From Actinomyces sp. (GTDB taxonomy: Bacteria > Actinomycetota > Actinomycetes > Actinomycetales > Actinomycetaceae), in NCBI GenBank assembly GCA_022649165.1, contig JALCNR010000002.1, positions 124,001 through 188,000 of the forward strand: a DNA stretch of 64,000 nucleotides, given 5' to 3'. The notes under the pieces were generated by a model. The model did no database searches. It saw only the letters and a list, made by a program, of their open reading frames with translations, and was not told where the DNA came from. The translations under genes and the position numbers were made by a program. Positions 7,360 through 16,869 of this stretch are shown piece by piece; the first letter of the stretch is position 1, and the number at the start of each line of letters is the position of its first letter.

Positions 7360-9318
7360 TCACTCCGCCAGGTCGGCCGCCGACGGCACCGGGGCGACCC
7401 GCCCCATCCTCGCCAGGCGCGAGCCCACCGAGGCCGCGATCCCGACTGCGTCCAGCCCGAGCTCCGCCTGCAGTGCGGAGCGCCGTCCCTGTTCGAGGTA
7501 CCTGCGGGGGATGCCCAGGGTCTGCACGGGGACGCCCGACTCGCTCAGGGCGTCGCGCACGGCCCACCCGAATCCGCCCTCGAGGACGCCGTCCTCGACG
7601 GTGACCACCAGGTCCGCCCCCTTGCGGGCGAGGTCGACGACGTCCCGGGGCACCGGGACGATCCAGCGAGGATCGACCACCGTGACGGCAACCCGCTCCG
7701 CCGCCAGGGCGTCCGCCGCCTCCAGCGCCTCCGGCACCAGGGATCCGGCGGCGACGAGGAGCACTCGGGCGGACGGGGCCGGCGCTCCGTCCGCCTCCCC
7801 GCCGGGCTCCGCCAGCACGTCGACCGCGCCCACCCGGCGCAGGGCGGGCAGGGGCCGGGGCAGAGGCCCCTTGGGATAGCGCACCGCTGTGGGGGCGTCT
7901 GGCACCTCGACCGCCTCGTTGAGCTCCTCGCGCAGCGTCGCCTCGTCGCGCGGGGCCGCCAGGCGCAGCCCGGGGACGACCTGCAGCATCGAGATGTCCC
8001 ACATGCCGTTGTGGGAGGGGCCGTCGTCCCCGGTGATCCCGGCCCGATCCAGGGCGAAGGTGACGCCCGCGCGATGCAGGCCGACGTCCATGAGAACCTG
8101 GTCGAAGGCGCGGTTGAGGAAGGTCGCGTAGACGGCGACCACCGGGTGGGCGCCCTTGAAGGCCATCCCAGCCGCAGACGTGACCGCCAGCTGCTCGGCG
8201 ATGCCCACGTCGATGACCCGGTCCGGGAACTCCGCCGCCATCGGCCCCAGGCCCACGGGCTGCATCATCGCCGCGGTGAGGCCCACGACGTCGTCGCGGC
8301 GCCGGGCGATCCTCACGATCTCGTCGGCGAAGACGCTGGTCCACCCGAAGCGCTGGGGCTCGACGGGCAGGCCCGTCTCCGGGTGGATGCGGCCCACCGC
8401 GTGGAAACGGTCCGCCAGATCCTCCTCGGCCGGCGTGTAGCCCCGTCCCTTCTCCGTGATGGCGTGGACCAGCACCGGTCCCCTGACCGCTCGGGCCCGG
8501 CCCAGCGCTGTCTCCAGGGCGACCTCGTCATGGCCGTCCACCGGCCCGAGGTACTTCAGACCGAGGTCCTCGAACATCGCCTGAGGGGCGAGGACGTCCT
8601 TGAGGCCGGTCTTCAGCCCGTGCAGGGCGTCGTAGGCGGCCCGGCCCGGATCCCCCAGGGACAGCAGCGTCCTCTTCCCCCACGCCAGGGTCCGCTCGTA
8701 CTGCTGAGAGGTCCGCAGGGCGTCCAGGTGGTGGGCGAGCCCCCCGACGGTCGGCGCATAGGAACGCCCGTTGTCGTTGACGACGACCACGAGGCGGCTG
8801 TCCTCCTCCGCGGCGATGGAGTTCAGGGCCTCCCAGGCCATGCCGCCGGTCAGCGCCCCGTCGCCGATGACGGCCACCGTCCACGACGGGTCGCCGCGAC
8901 GGCGCTTCTCCCGCGAGATGCCGTCCGCCCATGCCAACGACGCCGAGGCGTGGGAATTCTCGACGACGTCGTGCGGGGATTCGGCCCGTGAGGCGTATCC
9001 CGACAGTCCTCCGCGCTGGCGCAGCCGAGAGAAGTTCTGACGTCCGGTGAGCAGCTTGTGGACGTAGGTCTGGTGACCGGTGTCAAAGACCAGGGAGTCC
9101 CGGGGGGAGTCGAAGACGCGGTGCAGGGCGATCGTCAGCTCCACGACTCCCAGGTTCGGGCCCAGGTGCCCGCCGGTGCGCGACACGGAGGCGATGAGGT
9201 ACCTGCGGATCTCCTGGGCCAGGTCGACCAGCTCGGCCGGCGTGAACCGCTGGAGGTCGCTGGGACGATGAACCCGCGAGAGCAGGGGAAGCTCATCAGC
9301 GTTGTCTGGGAGGACCAT
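7360..9318 (-). CDS. dxs: 1-deoxy-D-xylulose-5-phosphate synthase
   Basis: A 652-residue ThDP enzyme condensing pyruvate with glyceraldehyde-3-phosphate, the first step of the MEP isoprenoid pathway. Seen: FDTGHQTYVHKLLTGR (catalytic His), GDGALTGGMAWEALNSIA (GDG...N ThDP/Mg motif), NDNGRSYAPTVGGL, and the C-terminal transketolase halves (MDVGLHRAGVTFALDRAGI, GDDGPSHNGMWD). Length fits the family. ATG 9318 has no clear ribosome-binding site; TAGAAT (9326-9331) lies exactly 7 nt before it, so translation is probably leaderless. Divergent from the S9 peptidase. A polyprenyl synthase, a downstream user of the pathway, lies at 37967. Confidence 0.97.
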   Translation of the reverse strand: MVLPDNADELPLLSRVHRPSDLQRFTPAELVDLAQEIRRYLIASVSRTGGHLGPNLGVVELTIALHRVFDSPRDSLVFDTGHQTYVHKLLTGRQNFSRLRQRGGLSGYASRAESPHDVVENSHASASLAWADGISREKRRRGDPSWTVAVIGDGALTGGMAWEALNSIAAEEDSRLVVVVNDNGRSYAPTVGGLAHHLDALRTSQQYERTLAWGKRTLLSLGDPGRAAYDALHGLKTGLKDVLAPQAMFEDLGLKYLGPVDGHDEVALETALGRARAVRGPVLVHAITEKGRGYTPAEEDLADRFHAVGRIHPETGLPVEPQRFGWTSVFADEIVRIARRRDDVVGLTAAMMQPVGLGPMAAEFPDRVIDVGIAEQLAVTSAAGMAFKGAHPVVAVYATFLNRAFDQVLMDVGLHRAGVTFALDRAGITGDDGPSHNGMWDISMLQVVPGLRLAAPRDEATLREELNEAVEVPDAPTAVRYPKGPLPRPLPALRRVGAVDVLAEPGGEADGAPAPSARVLLVAAGSLVPEALEAADALAAERVAVTVVDPRWIVPVPRDVVDLARKGADLVVTVEDGVLEGGFGWAVRDALSESGVPVQTLGIPRRYLEQGRRSALQAELGLDAVGIAASVGSRLARMGRVAPVPSAADLAE

Positions 9319-9325
9319 GGGGCCG

Positions 9326-9331
9326 ATTCTA
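9326..9331 (-). promoter_or_regulatory. -10 box for leaderless dxs transcript
   Basis: TAGAAT on the minus strand, 7 nt from the dxs ATG, which would put the transcription start at the start codon. The same hexamer and spacing occur before several other genes in the window. Confidence 0.5.
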
Positions 9332-9363
9332 GATGAGCCGGGTCGGATGGCCTGCGGGTGGAT

Positions 9364-9369
9364 ATGATC
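9364..9369 (+). promoter_or_regulatory. -10 box for the S9 peptidase gene
   Basis: TATGAT on the plus strand in the divergent dxs/S9 gap. It predicts a leader of about 50 nt before ATG 9427, which has its own AAGAGG ribosome-binding site. Confidence 0.4.
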
Positions 9370-9426
9370 GGAGCCACTGGCGCCGTCGGCGCCGGACCCG
9401 CGCTCACGGAAACGAAGAGGTGCTCG

Positions 9427-11427
9427 ATGTCTCCTGCTGTCGCTCCCTACGGCGGGTGGAAGTCCCCCATCACCGGGGAATCCTTCACCGCCCGCAGTGT
9501 CTCCCTGTCCCAGGTCAGGGTCGATGGGCCTGACACCTACTGGGTGGAGGGCCACCCCAAGGAGGCTGGGCGCAACGTCCTCCTGCGACGCACCTCACTG
9601 GGCCAGACCTCCGAGGTCCTGCCGATGATCGACGGGGTGCGCCTGCCCGACGTGCGTACGCGGGTCCACGAGTACGGGGGGCGCGCCTATGCGGTGCGCG
9701 ACGGCGTCATCGTCTTCTCCGACGGCTTCGACGGCCGCGTCTACCGTTACGACGTCCGCACGCCGACCCGCGGGCTCATCCCCCTCACCCCGTTGTCCAA
9801 GGTTCGCTACGGCGACTTCGAGTTCGACGAGGCGCGCGGCCTCGTCTACGCCGTGGCCGAGGACCATTCGGGATCCGGCGAGCCCGTCAACACCCTGGTC
9901 GCCATCCCGCTGGACGGGCTGGCCGGACGCGACCCCTCCCTGGTGCAGACCGTGTTCTCCGGCACGGACTTCGTCGAGTCGCCCTCCGTGTCCCCCGATG
10001 GCACGAAGATCGCGTGGCTGACGTGGAACCACCCGGAGATGCCGTGGACGCGTTCCGCCCTCCACGTCGCGGCACTGGGTTTCGCCGGGGAGTTCCGCAC
10101 CTCCGTCACCTTGGTCGACCGCCCGGACGTGTGCGTCTACGAGCCCCGGTGGACGCTCGATGGGGACCTCATCCACGTCGACGATTCGACGGGATGGGCG
10201 AACCTCTACCGCACGGAGGGCTTCGTCTGGCGCGACGGCGAGGAGGCAGACGCCTGGACCACCCGCCTGCGCACCCGGCCCCTACATCCGGGCCGTCAGG
10301 CCTTCTCCCACCCCCACTGGCAGCTGGGCCTGCACTCCTACGACGTCTTCGACAACAACCGCCTCATCTGCTCGTGGGCCGAGGACATGACGTGGCACAT
10401 CGGAACGGTCCAGCTGGACAACGGCCTGGAGGAGGAGTGGTCCGCCGGATGGTGGCCCATCGGCAACGTCGCCTCCGAGGACGCACGCGTGGTGCTCCTG
10501 GCCGACTCCGCGACCCACGCCCCGGCGATCGTCGAGATCCGCGACGGGGTGACGCACGTGATCCGTCCCTCCACCGAGGCGGAGATCGATCCGGGCATGG
10601 TGTCCTGCGCGCAGATCCTCTCCTGGCCGACCTCCGACGGCGAGCAGGCCCACGGCTTCTACTACCCGCCCGTCAACCCCGGGTTCGTCGCGCCGGAGGG
10701 GACCCTCCCCCCGCTCATCGTCAACGTCCACGGGGGCCCCACATCCTCCGCGCGCCCGGGCCTGTCGATCGCGCGGCAGTACTGGACGTCGCGGGGCTTC
10801 GCCGTCCTCGACGTCAACTACCGGGGCTCCACGGGCGCGGGACGCGAGTACCGGGAGCGGCTCACCGGCAACTGGGGGATCATGGACGTCGCCGACTGCG
10901 CGGACGGCGCCCGCTACCTCATCCGGCAGGGCCTCGTCGATCCCTCCCGCGTCGCCATCCGCGGCGCCTCCGCCGGCGGGTTCACGGCGCTGGCCGCCCT
11001 GGCGTCGACGGACGTGTTCACGGCGGGCACGTCCTTGTACGGCGTGTCGGACCTGGGGGCGCTGGCTCGCGATACCCACAAGTTCGAGTCGCGCTACGCC
11101 TTCCGCCTCGTAGGGTCCTCCGACCCCTCGGATCCCGTGTGGCGGGAGCGCTCTCCTCTCTTCCACATCGACAAGATCGCCGCCCCGCTGCTGCTCCTCC
11201 AGGGCAGCGAGGACGCCGTCGTCCCGCCGGCCCAGGCCCGCTCGATGCACGACGCGCTGGTGGCCGCCGGTCGGCGCACGGCTCTGGTCGTCTTCGACGG
11301 CGAGGGGCACGGGTTCCGCCGAGCCGAGACCATCAGGCAGGCATGGGCCGTCGAGCTCGGCTTTTACGGGGAAGTCTGGGGATTCGAACCCGACGGGGGC
11401 GCCGAGGTCGAGGTCGCGAATCTCTGA
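9427..11427 (+). CDS. S9 family (prolyl oligopeptidase-type) serine peptidase
   Basis: A 666-residue cytoplasmic peptidase of the dipeptidyl/acylaminoacyl-peptidase type. Residues 1 to about 400 form the beta-propeller-like part. The C-terminal alpha/beta hydrolase domain carries the Ser nucleophile in RGASAGGF, Asp in GSEDAVVPPAQA and His in GEGHGFR. The oxyanion region NVHGGPTSSARPGLSI and NYRGSTGAGREYRERLTGNW are typical of S9C. The start ATG 9427 follows AAGAGG by 6 nt; earlier in-frame starts at 9358 and 9364 lack this. No signal peptide is seen. A serpin remnant follows tail-to-tail. Confidence 0.9.
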   Translation: MSPAVAPYGGWKSPITGESFTARSVSLSQVRVDGPDTYWVEGHPKEAGRNVLLRRTSLGQTSEVLPMIDGVRLPDVRTRVHEYGGRAYAVRDGVIVFSDGFDGRVYRYDVRTPTRGLIPLTPLSKVRYGDFEFDEARGLVYAVAEDHSGSGEPVNTLVAIPLDGLAGRDPSLVQTVFSGTDFVESPSVSPDGTKIAWLTWNHPEMPWTRSALHVAALGFAGEFRTSVTLVDRPDVCVYEPRWTLDGDLIHVDDSTGWANLYRTEGFVWRDGEEADAWTTRLRTRPLHPGRQAFSHPHWQLGLHSYDVFDNNRLICSWAEDMTWHIGTVQLDNGLEEEWSAGWWPIGNVASEDARVVLLADSATHAPAIVEIRDGVTHVIRPSTEAEIDPGMVSCAQILSWPTSDGEQAHGFYYPPVNPGFVAPEGTLPPLIVNVHGGPTSSARPGLSIARQYWTSRGFAVLDVNYRGSTGAGREYRERLTGNWGIMDVADCADGARYLIRQGLVDPSRVAIRGASAGGFTALAALASTDVFTAGTSLYGVSDLGALARDTHKFESRYAFRLVGSSDPSDPVWRERSPLFHIDKIAAPLLLLQGSEDAVVPPAQARSMHDALVAAGRRTALVVFDGEGHGFRRAETIRQAWAVELGFYGEVWGFEPDGGAEVEVANL

Positions 11428-11457
11428 GCGGCGCGACGGTCGCCTCCCCGCCGCTCA
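11425..11457. terminator. Hairpin between S9 peptidase and serpin remnant
   Basis: TGAGCGGCG (11425-11433) pairs perfectly with CGCCGCTCA (11449-11457) around a 15-nt loop. It includes the S9 stop codon and the remnant's stop codon. No U tract. Confidence 0.5.
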
Positions 11458-11946
11458 AGATGCCGACGGGTCCACCGTGGGCACGCCGAGCGTCACCTGG
11501 ACCGGGACCGCCTCGTCGAGGGCCTCCAGATGGTCGAGCACGCCTTCCGGCGTCACCGCGTCCGGGTCGTCCGGCATGAGAAGATGGGCGACCAGCTCCG
11601 GATCCTGGTAGGGCAGCGTGGCCGCCGTCCACCCGGCGTCCCGGATGGCCGCCGCCCGCGTGCCCTGGTGCCTCATGTCCACGGGGACGGTCGAGCCGTC
11701 CGACCGCGTGAACGGCTGCGACCCCGTGTCCACCGGGTCGAACGGCGACTGCCAGGCGGCGCCGAACACGAGCGCATTCTGGAGGACGATGCGCGAGGAG
11801 TCATCCAGCTCGATACCTGAGTGCTCCACCAGTCCCCCGGTGGTCTCCCGCACCCGCTGGTCGAGGTCCTCCTTCGCGCTCGGCGCCTGCAGGTCCCGGG
11901 AGCCCACCGGCGTCTCCCATCTCGCGGCCAGTTCGCGTCTCCAGGG
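11455..11946 (-). pseudogene. Serpin (serine protease inhibitor) remnant
   Basis: An open frame of about 150-164 codons that reads as an internal piece of a serpin. The diagnostic stretch is RIVLQNALVFGAAWQSPF, the helix hD/strand s3A region that in intact serpins reads LVLVNAIYFKGxWxxPF, preceded by RETTGGLVEHSGIEL. It continues through FTRSDGSTVPVDMRHQGTR to VPVQVTLGVPTVDPSAS and stops. The roughly 120 N-terminal residues and about 100 C-terminal ones, including the reactive-centre loop, are missing. An in-frame TAA at 11947-11949 closes the upstream side, and the S9 gene occupies the downstream side. Inhibitory function is therefore not expected. Serpins are rare in actinobacteria (known in Bifidobacterium). 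Confidence 0.7.
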
Positions 11947-12490
11947 TTATAGGCCAGATTGTGTGTATGGGTGTGGTGCGCGTGGGTGGCTCCGGGCGCG
12001 GGGTTCGATGCGTTCTCGGGGCGTCTGGGGATCTGTCTTGGCGCCGAACCTCGCGCTGGGCGTCACCGGCGCGAGCGAGCCACGCCCCCAGCGTCGCCGA
12101 TCTCCAGCCAGTCCATCGGTGCCATTGGGGGCGAGCATGCGAGACGGCACAGAATGTCCGGAACGCTGGACGGACGAACTCCCCTCCCGCACCGAAACAC
12201 GCAGGTCACAAGGGATGTGCGGGCGATCGCCGAGGCGGCCCTCGCCGGCATTGTGTGCTGTCGGGGAGCGATGTGCGCCTGGCCCGGCCTGGACGGCGGC
12301 CGCAGCGCGCCCCGAGGAAGACCGATCGAACCCGGGACTCAGACCCCCGTCATCACCCGGGCAGCCACCCAGCCATCCACTCCGGCCACCGCCGCCAGAC
12401 CCATTCCGTACAGCGCCCGGGTCGTGGCGGCGTCGATCGGCACCTGCACCGAGACGCTGGGGCGAGGCGACGGCGAGGGCGCCCGCGCGG
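11947..12490. other. Gene-free stretch with repeat elements
   Basis: No supported coding region lies between the serpin remnant and acnA. Open frames crossing it run into acnA in the wrong frame. It contains the repeat unit described at 11996-12258. The rest (12263-12490) shows nothing I can name. Confidence 0.5.
11996..12258. repeat. Intergenic two-part repeat unit, copy A
   Basis: Part 1 (11996-12056) is a stem-loop: GCGCGGGGTTC pairs with GAACCTCGCGC across a 39-nt loop. Part 2 (12147-12258) is 112 bp with imperfect terminal inverted repeats, GCACAGAATG at the left and GCATTGTGTGCTGT at the right, and an internal GCAGGTCACA at 12201-12210. The same parts with nearly the same internal spacing occur at 35543-35798, in the opposite relative order. 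Confidence 0.6.
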
Positions 12491-15280
12491 TCAGGGACGG
12501 GCGACCAGCTGGCGCAGGACGTACTGGAGGATGCCGCCGTTGCGGTAGTAGTCGGCCTCGCCGGGGGTGTCGATGCGCACGACGGCCTCGAACTCGATCG
12601 CCCCGCGCAGCCCCCGGGGGTCCGTGGCGCGCACGTGGACGGTCGGCGGCGTCGTCCCCGCGTTGAGCGCGTCGATGCCGGTGATGTCGAACACCTCCTC
12701 ACCGGTCAGCCCCAGCGAGTCGCGCGACTCCCCGGACGGGAACTGCAGCGGCAGCACGCCCATGCCGATGAGGTTGGAGCGGTGGATCCGCTCGAAGCTC
12801 TCCGTGATGACCGCGCGCACGCCCAGCAGCGACGTGCCCTTGGCCGCCCAGTCGCGCGACGACCCGGAGCCGTACTCCTTGCCGCCCAGCACCACCAGCG
12901 GAGTCCCGGCCGCGAGATAGTGCTGTGCCGCCTCGTAGACGGACTCGACGGGCGCCGCACCGCCCTCTCCAGCGGTGAAGTCGCGGGTGAAACCTCCTTC
13001 GACGCCGGGCACGAGCTCGTTGCGGATGCGGATGTTGGCGAAGGTGCCTCGGATCATCACCTCGTGGTTGCCGCGCCGGGACCCGTAGGAGTTGAAATCG
13101 CGCCGCCCGACGCCGCGTTCCACCAGGTACCGCCCCGCCGGGGTCTCCGGCCGGAAGGCCCCCGCCGGTGAGATGTGGTCGGTGGTGACCGAGTCGCCGA
13201 GCTTGAGCAGGACCCGAGCCCCGCGGATGTCGCGGACTGGCTCCGGATTGAGCGGCATCCCCTCGAAATAGGGGGGGCGCCGGACATAGGTGGACTCGGG
13301 ATCCCAGGCGAAGGTGTCCCCCTCGGGCGTCTCGAGCCCCTGCCAGCGGTGGTCGCCGGCGAAGACGTCCGCGTAGTCCTTCTCGAACATCGAGCGGTCG
13401 ACGGTGGCGTCGATCGTCGCCTGGACCTCGGCGGGATCCGGCCAGATGTCGGCCAGGAAGACGTCACGGCCCTGCGGGTCCCGGCCCAGGGGCTGGCGGC
13501 CGAAGTCGAAGTCCATGGTGCCCGCCAGGGCATAGGCGATGACCAGGGGCGGGGACGCCAGGTAGTTCATCTTGACGTCGGGGTTGATGCGTCCCTCGAA
13601 GTTGCGGTTGCCGGAGAGGACGGACACGACGGCGAGGTCGTTGTCGGTGACCGCCTGGGAGACGGGCGCGGGCAGGGGCCCGGAGTTGCCGATGCATGTC
13701 GTGCACCCGTAGCCCACCAGGTTGAAGCCCAGCGCGTTGAGGTCGTCCCAGAGCCCCGCCTTGTCGAAGTAGTCGGTGACGACCTTCGATCCGGGCGCCA
13801 GCGACGTCTTGACCCAGGGCTTCGAACGCAGGCCCCGTGCCACCGCGTTGCGGGCGAGCAGGCCGGCGGCCAGCATGACCGACGGGTTCGAGGTGTTCGT
13901 GCACGAGGTGATCGAGGCGATGGCCACATCCCCGTGGTCCAGCCGGGTGAGCGTGCCATCCTCCAGGGTGACGGGGACCTCGTGGTGGGGGCGGGCGTCG
14001 TCCGTCCCGGGCCCCGCGTCGTAGGGGTCGGAGGCGGGGAAGGTTCCCTCCAGGGCGTCGTCCAGCTCCGTCAGCTCCGTGTCGGCGACGTAGTTGCCGA
14101 TCGTGTCGCGGAAGGCCTCCTTCGCCCGGGACAGCTCGATGCGGTCCTGGGGGCGCTTGGGTCCGGCGATCGAGGGGACCACCGTCGAGAGGTCGAGTTC
14201 CAGGTACTCCGAGTACACGGCCTCGTGGGCCGGGTCGTGCCACAGGCCCTGCGCGCGCGCATAGGCCTCGACGAGGGCGACCTGGTCCTCCGAGCGGCCC
14301 GTGAGCCGCAGGTAGTCGAGGGTGATGCCGTCGATCGGGAAGATCGCGGCGGTCGAGCCGAACTCGGGCGACATATTCCCGATGGTCGCCCGGTTGGCCA
14401 GGGGCACCTGCTCCACGCCCTCGCCGTAGAACTCGACGAACTTGCCCACGACCCCGTGCTGGCGCAGCATCTGGGTGATGGTGAGGACGACGTCTGTGGC
14501 CGTCGCCCCGGACGGGATCGACCCGGACAGTTTGAAGCCGACCACGCGGGGGATCAGCATCGACACCGGCTGGCCGAGCATCGCGGCCTCGGCCTCGATG
14601 CCCCCCACGCCCCATCCGAGGACGCCCAGGCCGTTGACCATGGTCGTGTGGGAGTCAGTGCCGACGCAGGTGTCCGGGTAGGCGGCGACGGTGCCGTCCG
14701 GCTCCTCACGGGTGAAGACCGTGCGCGCCAGGTACTCGATGTTGACCTGGTGGACGATGCCGGTCCCCGGGGGCACCACGCGGAAGTTCTCGAACGCCCC
14801 CTGTCCCCAGCGCAGGAACTGGTAGCGCTCGCGGTTGCGCTCATACTCCCGGTCGACGTTGCGCTCGAAGGCGTCGGGGGTGCCGAAGACGTCGATCTGG
14901 ACCGAGTGGTCGATGACCATCTCGGCCGGCGCCAGGGGGTTGATCCGGGCCGGGTCCCCTCCCAGGTCGGCGACGGCCTCGCGCATCGTGGCCAGGTCGA
15001 CGATGCAGGGGACGCCCGTGAAGTCCTGCATGACGACGCGGGCGGGGGTGAACTGGATCTCCGTGGAGGGCTCGGCCCGCGGGTCCCATCCGGCCAGGGC
15101 TCGGATCTGGTCGGCGGTGACATTGGCCCCGTCCTCGGTGCGCAGGAGGTTCTCCGCGAGGATCTTGAGGGAGTACGGAAGCCGGTCCAGCCCCGGCACT
15201 GCGTCGAGGCGGTGGATGGTGAACGCCCTCCCGCCCACGGTCAGGGTCGAGCGGGAATCGAAGGTGTTGACGGATGACAT
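12491..15280 (-). CDS. acnA: Aconitate hydratase (AcnA type)
   Basis: A 929-residue monomeric [4Fe-4S] aconitase interconverting citrate and isocitrate. The cluster cysteines sit in [15 protein letters not shown] and [30 protein letters not shown] and FAPGSKVV-like [13 protein letters not shown] are seen. The C-terminal swivel domain has [16 protein letters not shown]. Start ATG 15280 is set by GGAGA 4 nt upstream. A near-perfect 24-bp palindrome 43 nt upstream of the start is a probable operator. Monocistronic by context. Confidence 0.97.
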   Translation of the reverse strand: MSSVNTFDSRSTLTVGGRAFTIHRLDAVPGLDRLPYSLKILAENLLRTEDGANVTADQIRALAGWDPRAEPSTEIQFTPARVVMQDFTGVPCIVDLATMREAVADLGGDPARINPLAPAEMVIDHSVQIDVFGTPDAFERNVDREYERNRERYQFLRWGQGAFENFRVVPPGTGIVHQVNIEYLARTVFTREEPDGTVAAYPDTCVGTDSHTTMVNGLGVLGWGVGGIEAEAAMLGQPVSMLIPRVVGFKLSGSIPSGATATDVVLTITQMLRQHGVVGKFVEFYGEGVEQVPLANRATIGNMSPEFGSTAAIFPIDGITLDYLRLTGRSEDQVALVEAYARAQGLWHDPAHEAVYSEYLELDLSTVVPSIAGPKRPQDRIELSRAKEAFRDTIGNYVADTELTELDDALEGTFPASDPYDAGPGTDDARPHHEVPVTLEDGTLTRLDHGDVAIASITSCTNTSNPSVMLAAGLLARNAVARGLRSKPWVKTSLAPGSKVVTDYFDKAGLWDDLNALGFNLVGYGCTTCIGNSGPLPAPVSQAVTDNDLAVVSVLSGNRNFEGRINPDVKMNYLASPPLVIAYALAGTMDFDFGRQPLGRDPQGRDVFLADIWPDPAEVQATIDATVDRSMFEKDYADVFAGDHRWQGLETPEGDTFAWDPESTYVRRPPYFEGMPLNPEPVRDIRGARVLLKLGDSVTTDHISPAGAFRPETPAGRYLVERGVGRRDFNSYGSRRGNHEVMIRGTFANIRIRNELVPGVEGGFTRDFTAGEGGAAPVESVYEAAQHYLAAGTPLVVLGGKEYGSGSSRDWAAKGTSLLGVRAVITESFERIHRSNLIGMGVLPLQFPSGESRDSLGLTGEEVFDITGIDALNAGTTPPTVHVRATDPRGLRGAIEFEAVVRIDTPGEADYYRNGGILQYVLRQLVARP

Positions 15281-15322
15281 CGGCTCTCCAATCGGCAAGC
15301 ACGGGTGACCGGCGGCTGCGCC

Positions 15323-15346
15323 AGATATCTCGATATCAAGATATCT
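15323..15346. promoter_or_regulatory. 24-bp palindromic operator candidate upstream of acnA
   Basis: AGATATCTCGAT followed by ATCAAGATATCT: two 12-nt arms with a single mismatch, 43 nt before the acnA ATG. Size and symmetry suit a homodimeric repressor. The MarR-family regulator TamR controls aconitase in Streptomyces coelicolor; whether this is a site for a TamR-like protein is inference. Confidence 0.6.
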
Positions 15347-15483
15347 TCCTGACGGCACGTGCGCAACTCGGCGCACCGCCCGGCCGTCGACCGCCGGCGT
15401 GCTCGTCGAGCAGCTCGCCGCGACCACAACAGACCGCACCCGTCGCGTCGCCCCACCACGCGGGTGGACCTCGAATGGCGTGC

Positions 15484-16869
15484 TCAGCCCCGGGTCAGGC
15501 CCGCCACGAACTCCACGTGGTGCGTGTGGGGGAACAGGTCCCATGCCTCGAAGGACTCGAGGGCGTACCCGCCCTCGACCAGAGCGCGCAGGTCGCGCGC
15601 GCCCGCAGCCGGGTCGCAGGACACCAAGACGACGCGCGGCGCCCCGAGCGAGCACAGGGCCCGGCACACCTCGCGTCCGGCGCCCGCACGCGGCGGATCC
15701 AGCACGACGACGTCGGCCGCCGCCTCGGAGCCGCGCCCCTCAGACGCTCCTCCGGCACTCAGCTCGCCGGCGAGCTCCAGGACGCCCGCGGCGTCGACCG
15801 TGCCGACGAAGGTCTCCGCCTGTGGCCTGCCCTCGAGGTTCGCGGTCGCGTCGGCCACGGCGCCCTCGTCCCCCTCCAGGGAGGCGACCCGCCCAGCCGG
15901 CCCCGCCGCCTGGGCGAGGAAACGGGTGAACAACCCGGCCCCGGAGTAGAGCTCCATCACGCGGTCCCCCTCGGCGACTTGGGAGGCGCGCATGACGGCC
16001 TCGGCCAACGTCTCCGCGCCGCGCACATGCGACTGCCAGAATCCGCGGGCGCGCACCGAGAACGCCTCCTGCGCGTCCGGCGCGCCGCCCGGGCGGCGCA
16101 CCGTCCATGTCAGCGGCTCGTCCTCCACGCGGATCGGACGCCCCTCGCGCAGCGCCCACGCGCCCGACGGGGCCACGAGCACGGCCTCTCCCCCGTTCGG
16201 CGCGACGGCGCGCACCCGGTCCCCCGCCCGCCATACCCCGCCCCACGGCGAGTCCGAGCCGAAGAGCCCGAGCTCCTGGATGGCGGGGACGGCCAGCGGC
16301 ATCTCCTCCACGCCGACCACCTCGCGCGTGCGGTAGCGGTGCATGCCGGCCCGCCCGTCCGGCGTGACGACCAGTTCGATCCGCGTGCGTCGCCCGAGCA
16401 GCGGGTCGGCCTCGTCCCCGTCCCCCGGGGCCGGGTCGACGCGCACGCCGCCGAGCGCGGTGACAGCGTCGAGGAGCGCCTCGCCCCCCACCCGCCGCAG
16501 CTGCCCGCGGAGCACCGTCTCCTTCCACCGGCGCTGGGCCGAGGGCCGCACATGCGCCAACTCCCCGCCGCCCACGCCGCCGGGCCCGGCCTCCGGCCAC
16601 ACCGAGGGGACGCGGTCCGGAGAGGGATCGAGGACCTCCGCCACCTCCGCCCACGCCAGGGTGTTGCGCGTAGACGTCACACGTGCGCGCACCCGCTCCC
16701 CCGGCAGACCATGGCGGACGAAGACCACGCGCCCGGACTCCTCGCGGGCCACGCACGCGCCGCCGTGGGCCGGTTCGCCCAGCGTGAGCTCCAGGACCTC
16801 CTGCTCCCCGGCTCCCGCTCGATTGGCGGCTCGGCGCATGCGCACGCCTCTGGGCGGTCGGTGTCTCAT
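15484..16869 (-). CDS. TRAM-domain class I RNA methyltransferase (TrmA/RumA family)
   Basis: 461 residues. An N-terminal TRAM (RNA-binding) domain (about residues 18-75) precedes a SAM-dependent m5U methyltransferase domain with [14 protein letters not shown] (SAM motif I), [14 protein letters not shown] and [13 protein letters not shown], whose Cys is the expected nucleophile. It probably methylates a uridine of rRNA or tRNA; which one cannot be read from sequence. ATG 16867-16869 overlaps the permease stop as ATGA and follows GGGGAGA, so it is translationally coupled to the APC permease. The permease-TRAM pair is conserved in actinobacteria. Confidence 0.88.
   Translation of the reverse strand: MRHRPPRGVRMRRAANRAGAGEQEVLELTLGEPAHGGACVAREESGRVVFVRHGLPGERVRARVTSTRNTLAWAEVAEVLDPSPDRVPSVWPEAGPGGVGGGELAHVRPSAQRRWKETVLRGQLRRVGGEALLDAVTALGGVRVDPAPGDGDEADPLLGRRTRIELVVTPDGRAGMHRYRTREVVGVEEMPLAVPAIQELGLFGSDSPWGGVWRAGDRVRAVAPNGGEAVLVAPSGAWALREGRPIRVEDEPLTWTVRRPGGAPDAQEAFSVRARGFWQSHVRGAETLAEAVMRASQVAEGDRVMELYSGAGLFTRFLAQAAGPAGRVASLEGDEGAVADATANLEGRPQAETFVGTVDAAGVLELAGELSAGGASEGRGSEAAADVVVLDPPRAGAGREVCRALCSLGAPRVVLVSCDPAAGARDLRALVEGGYALESFEAWDLFPHTHHVEFVAGLTRG

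Noticed and set aside
12147-12258. Interpretation of the repeat as a CRISPR array or insertion sequence
   Set aside because: There are only two distant copies, no regular spacers, no cas genes and no transposase frame.
11947-12702. A 251-codon minus-strand frame over the gene-free stretch
   Set aside because: Its first part overlaps acnA in a different frame, there is no ribosome-binding site, and the peptide is low complexity.
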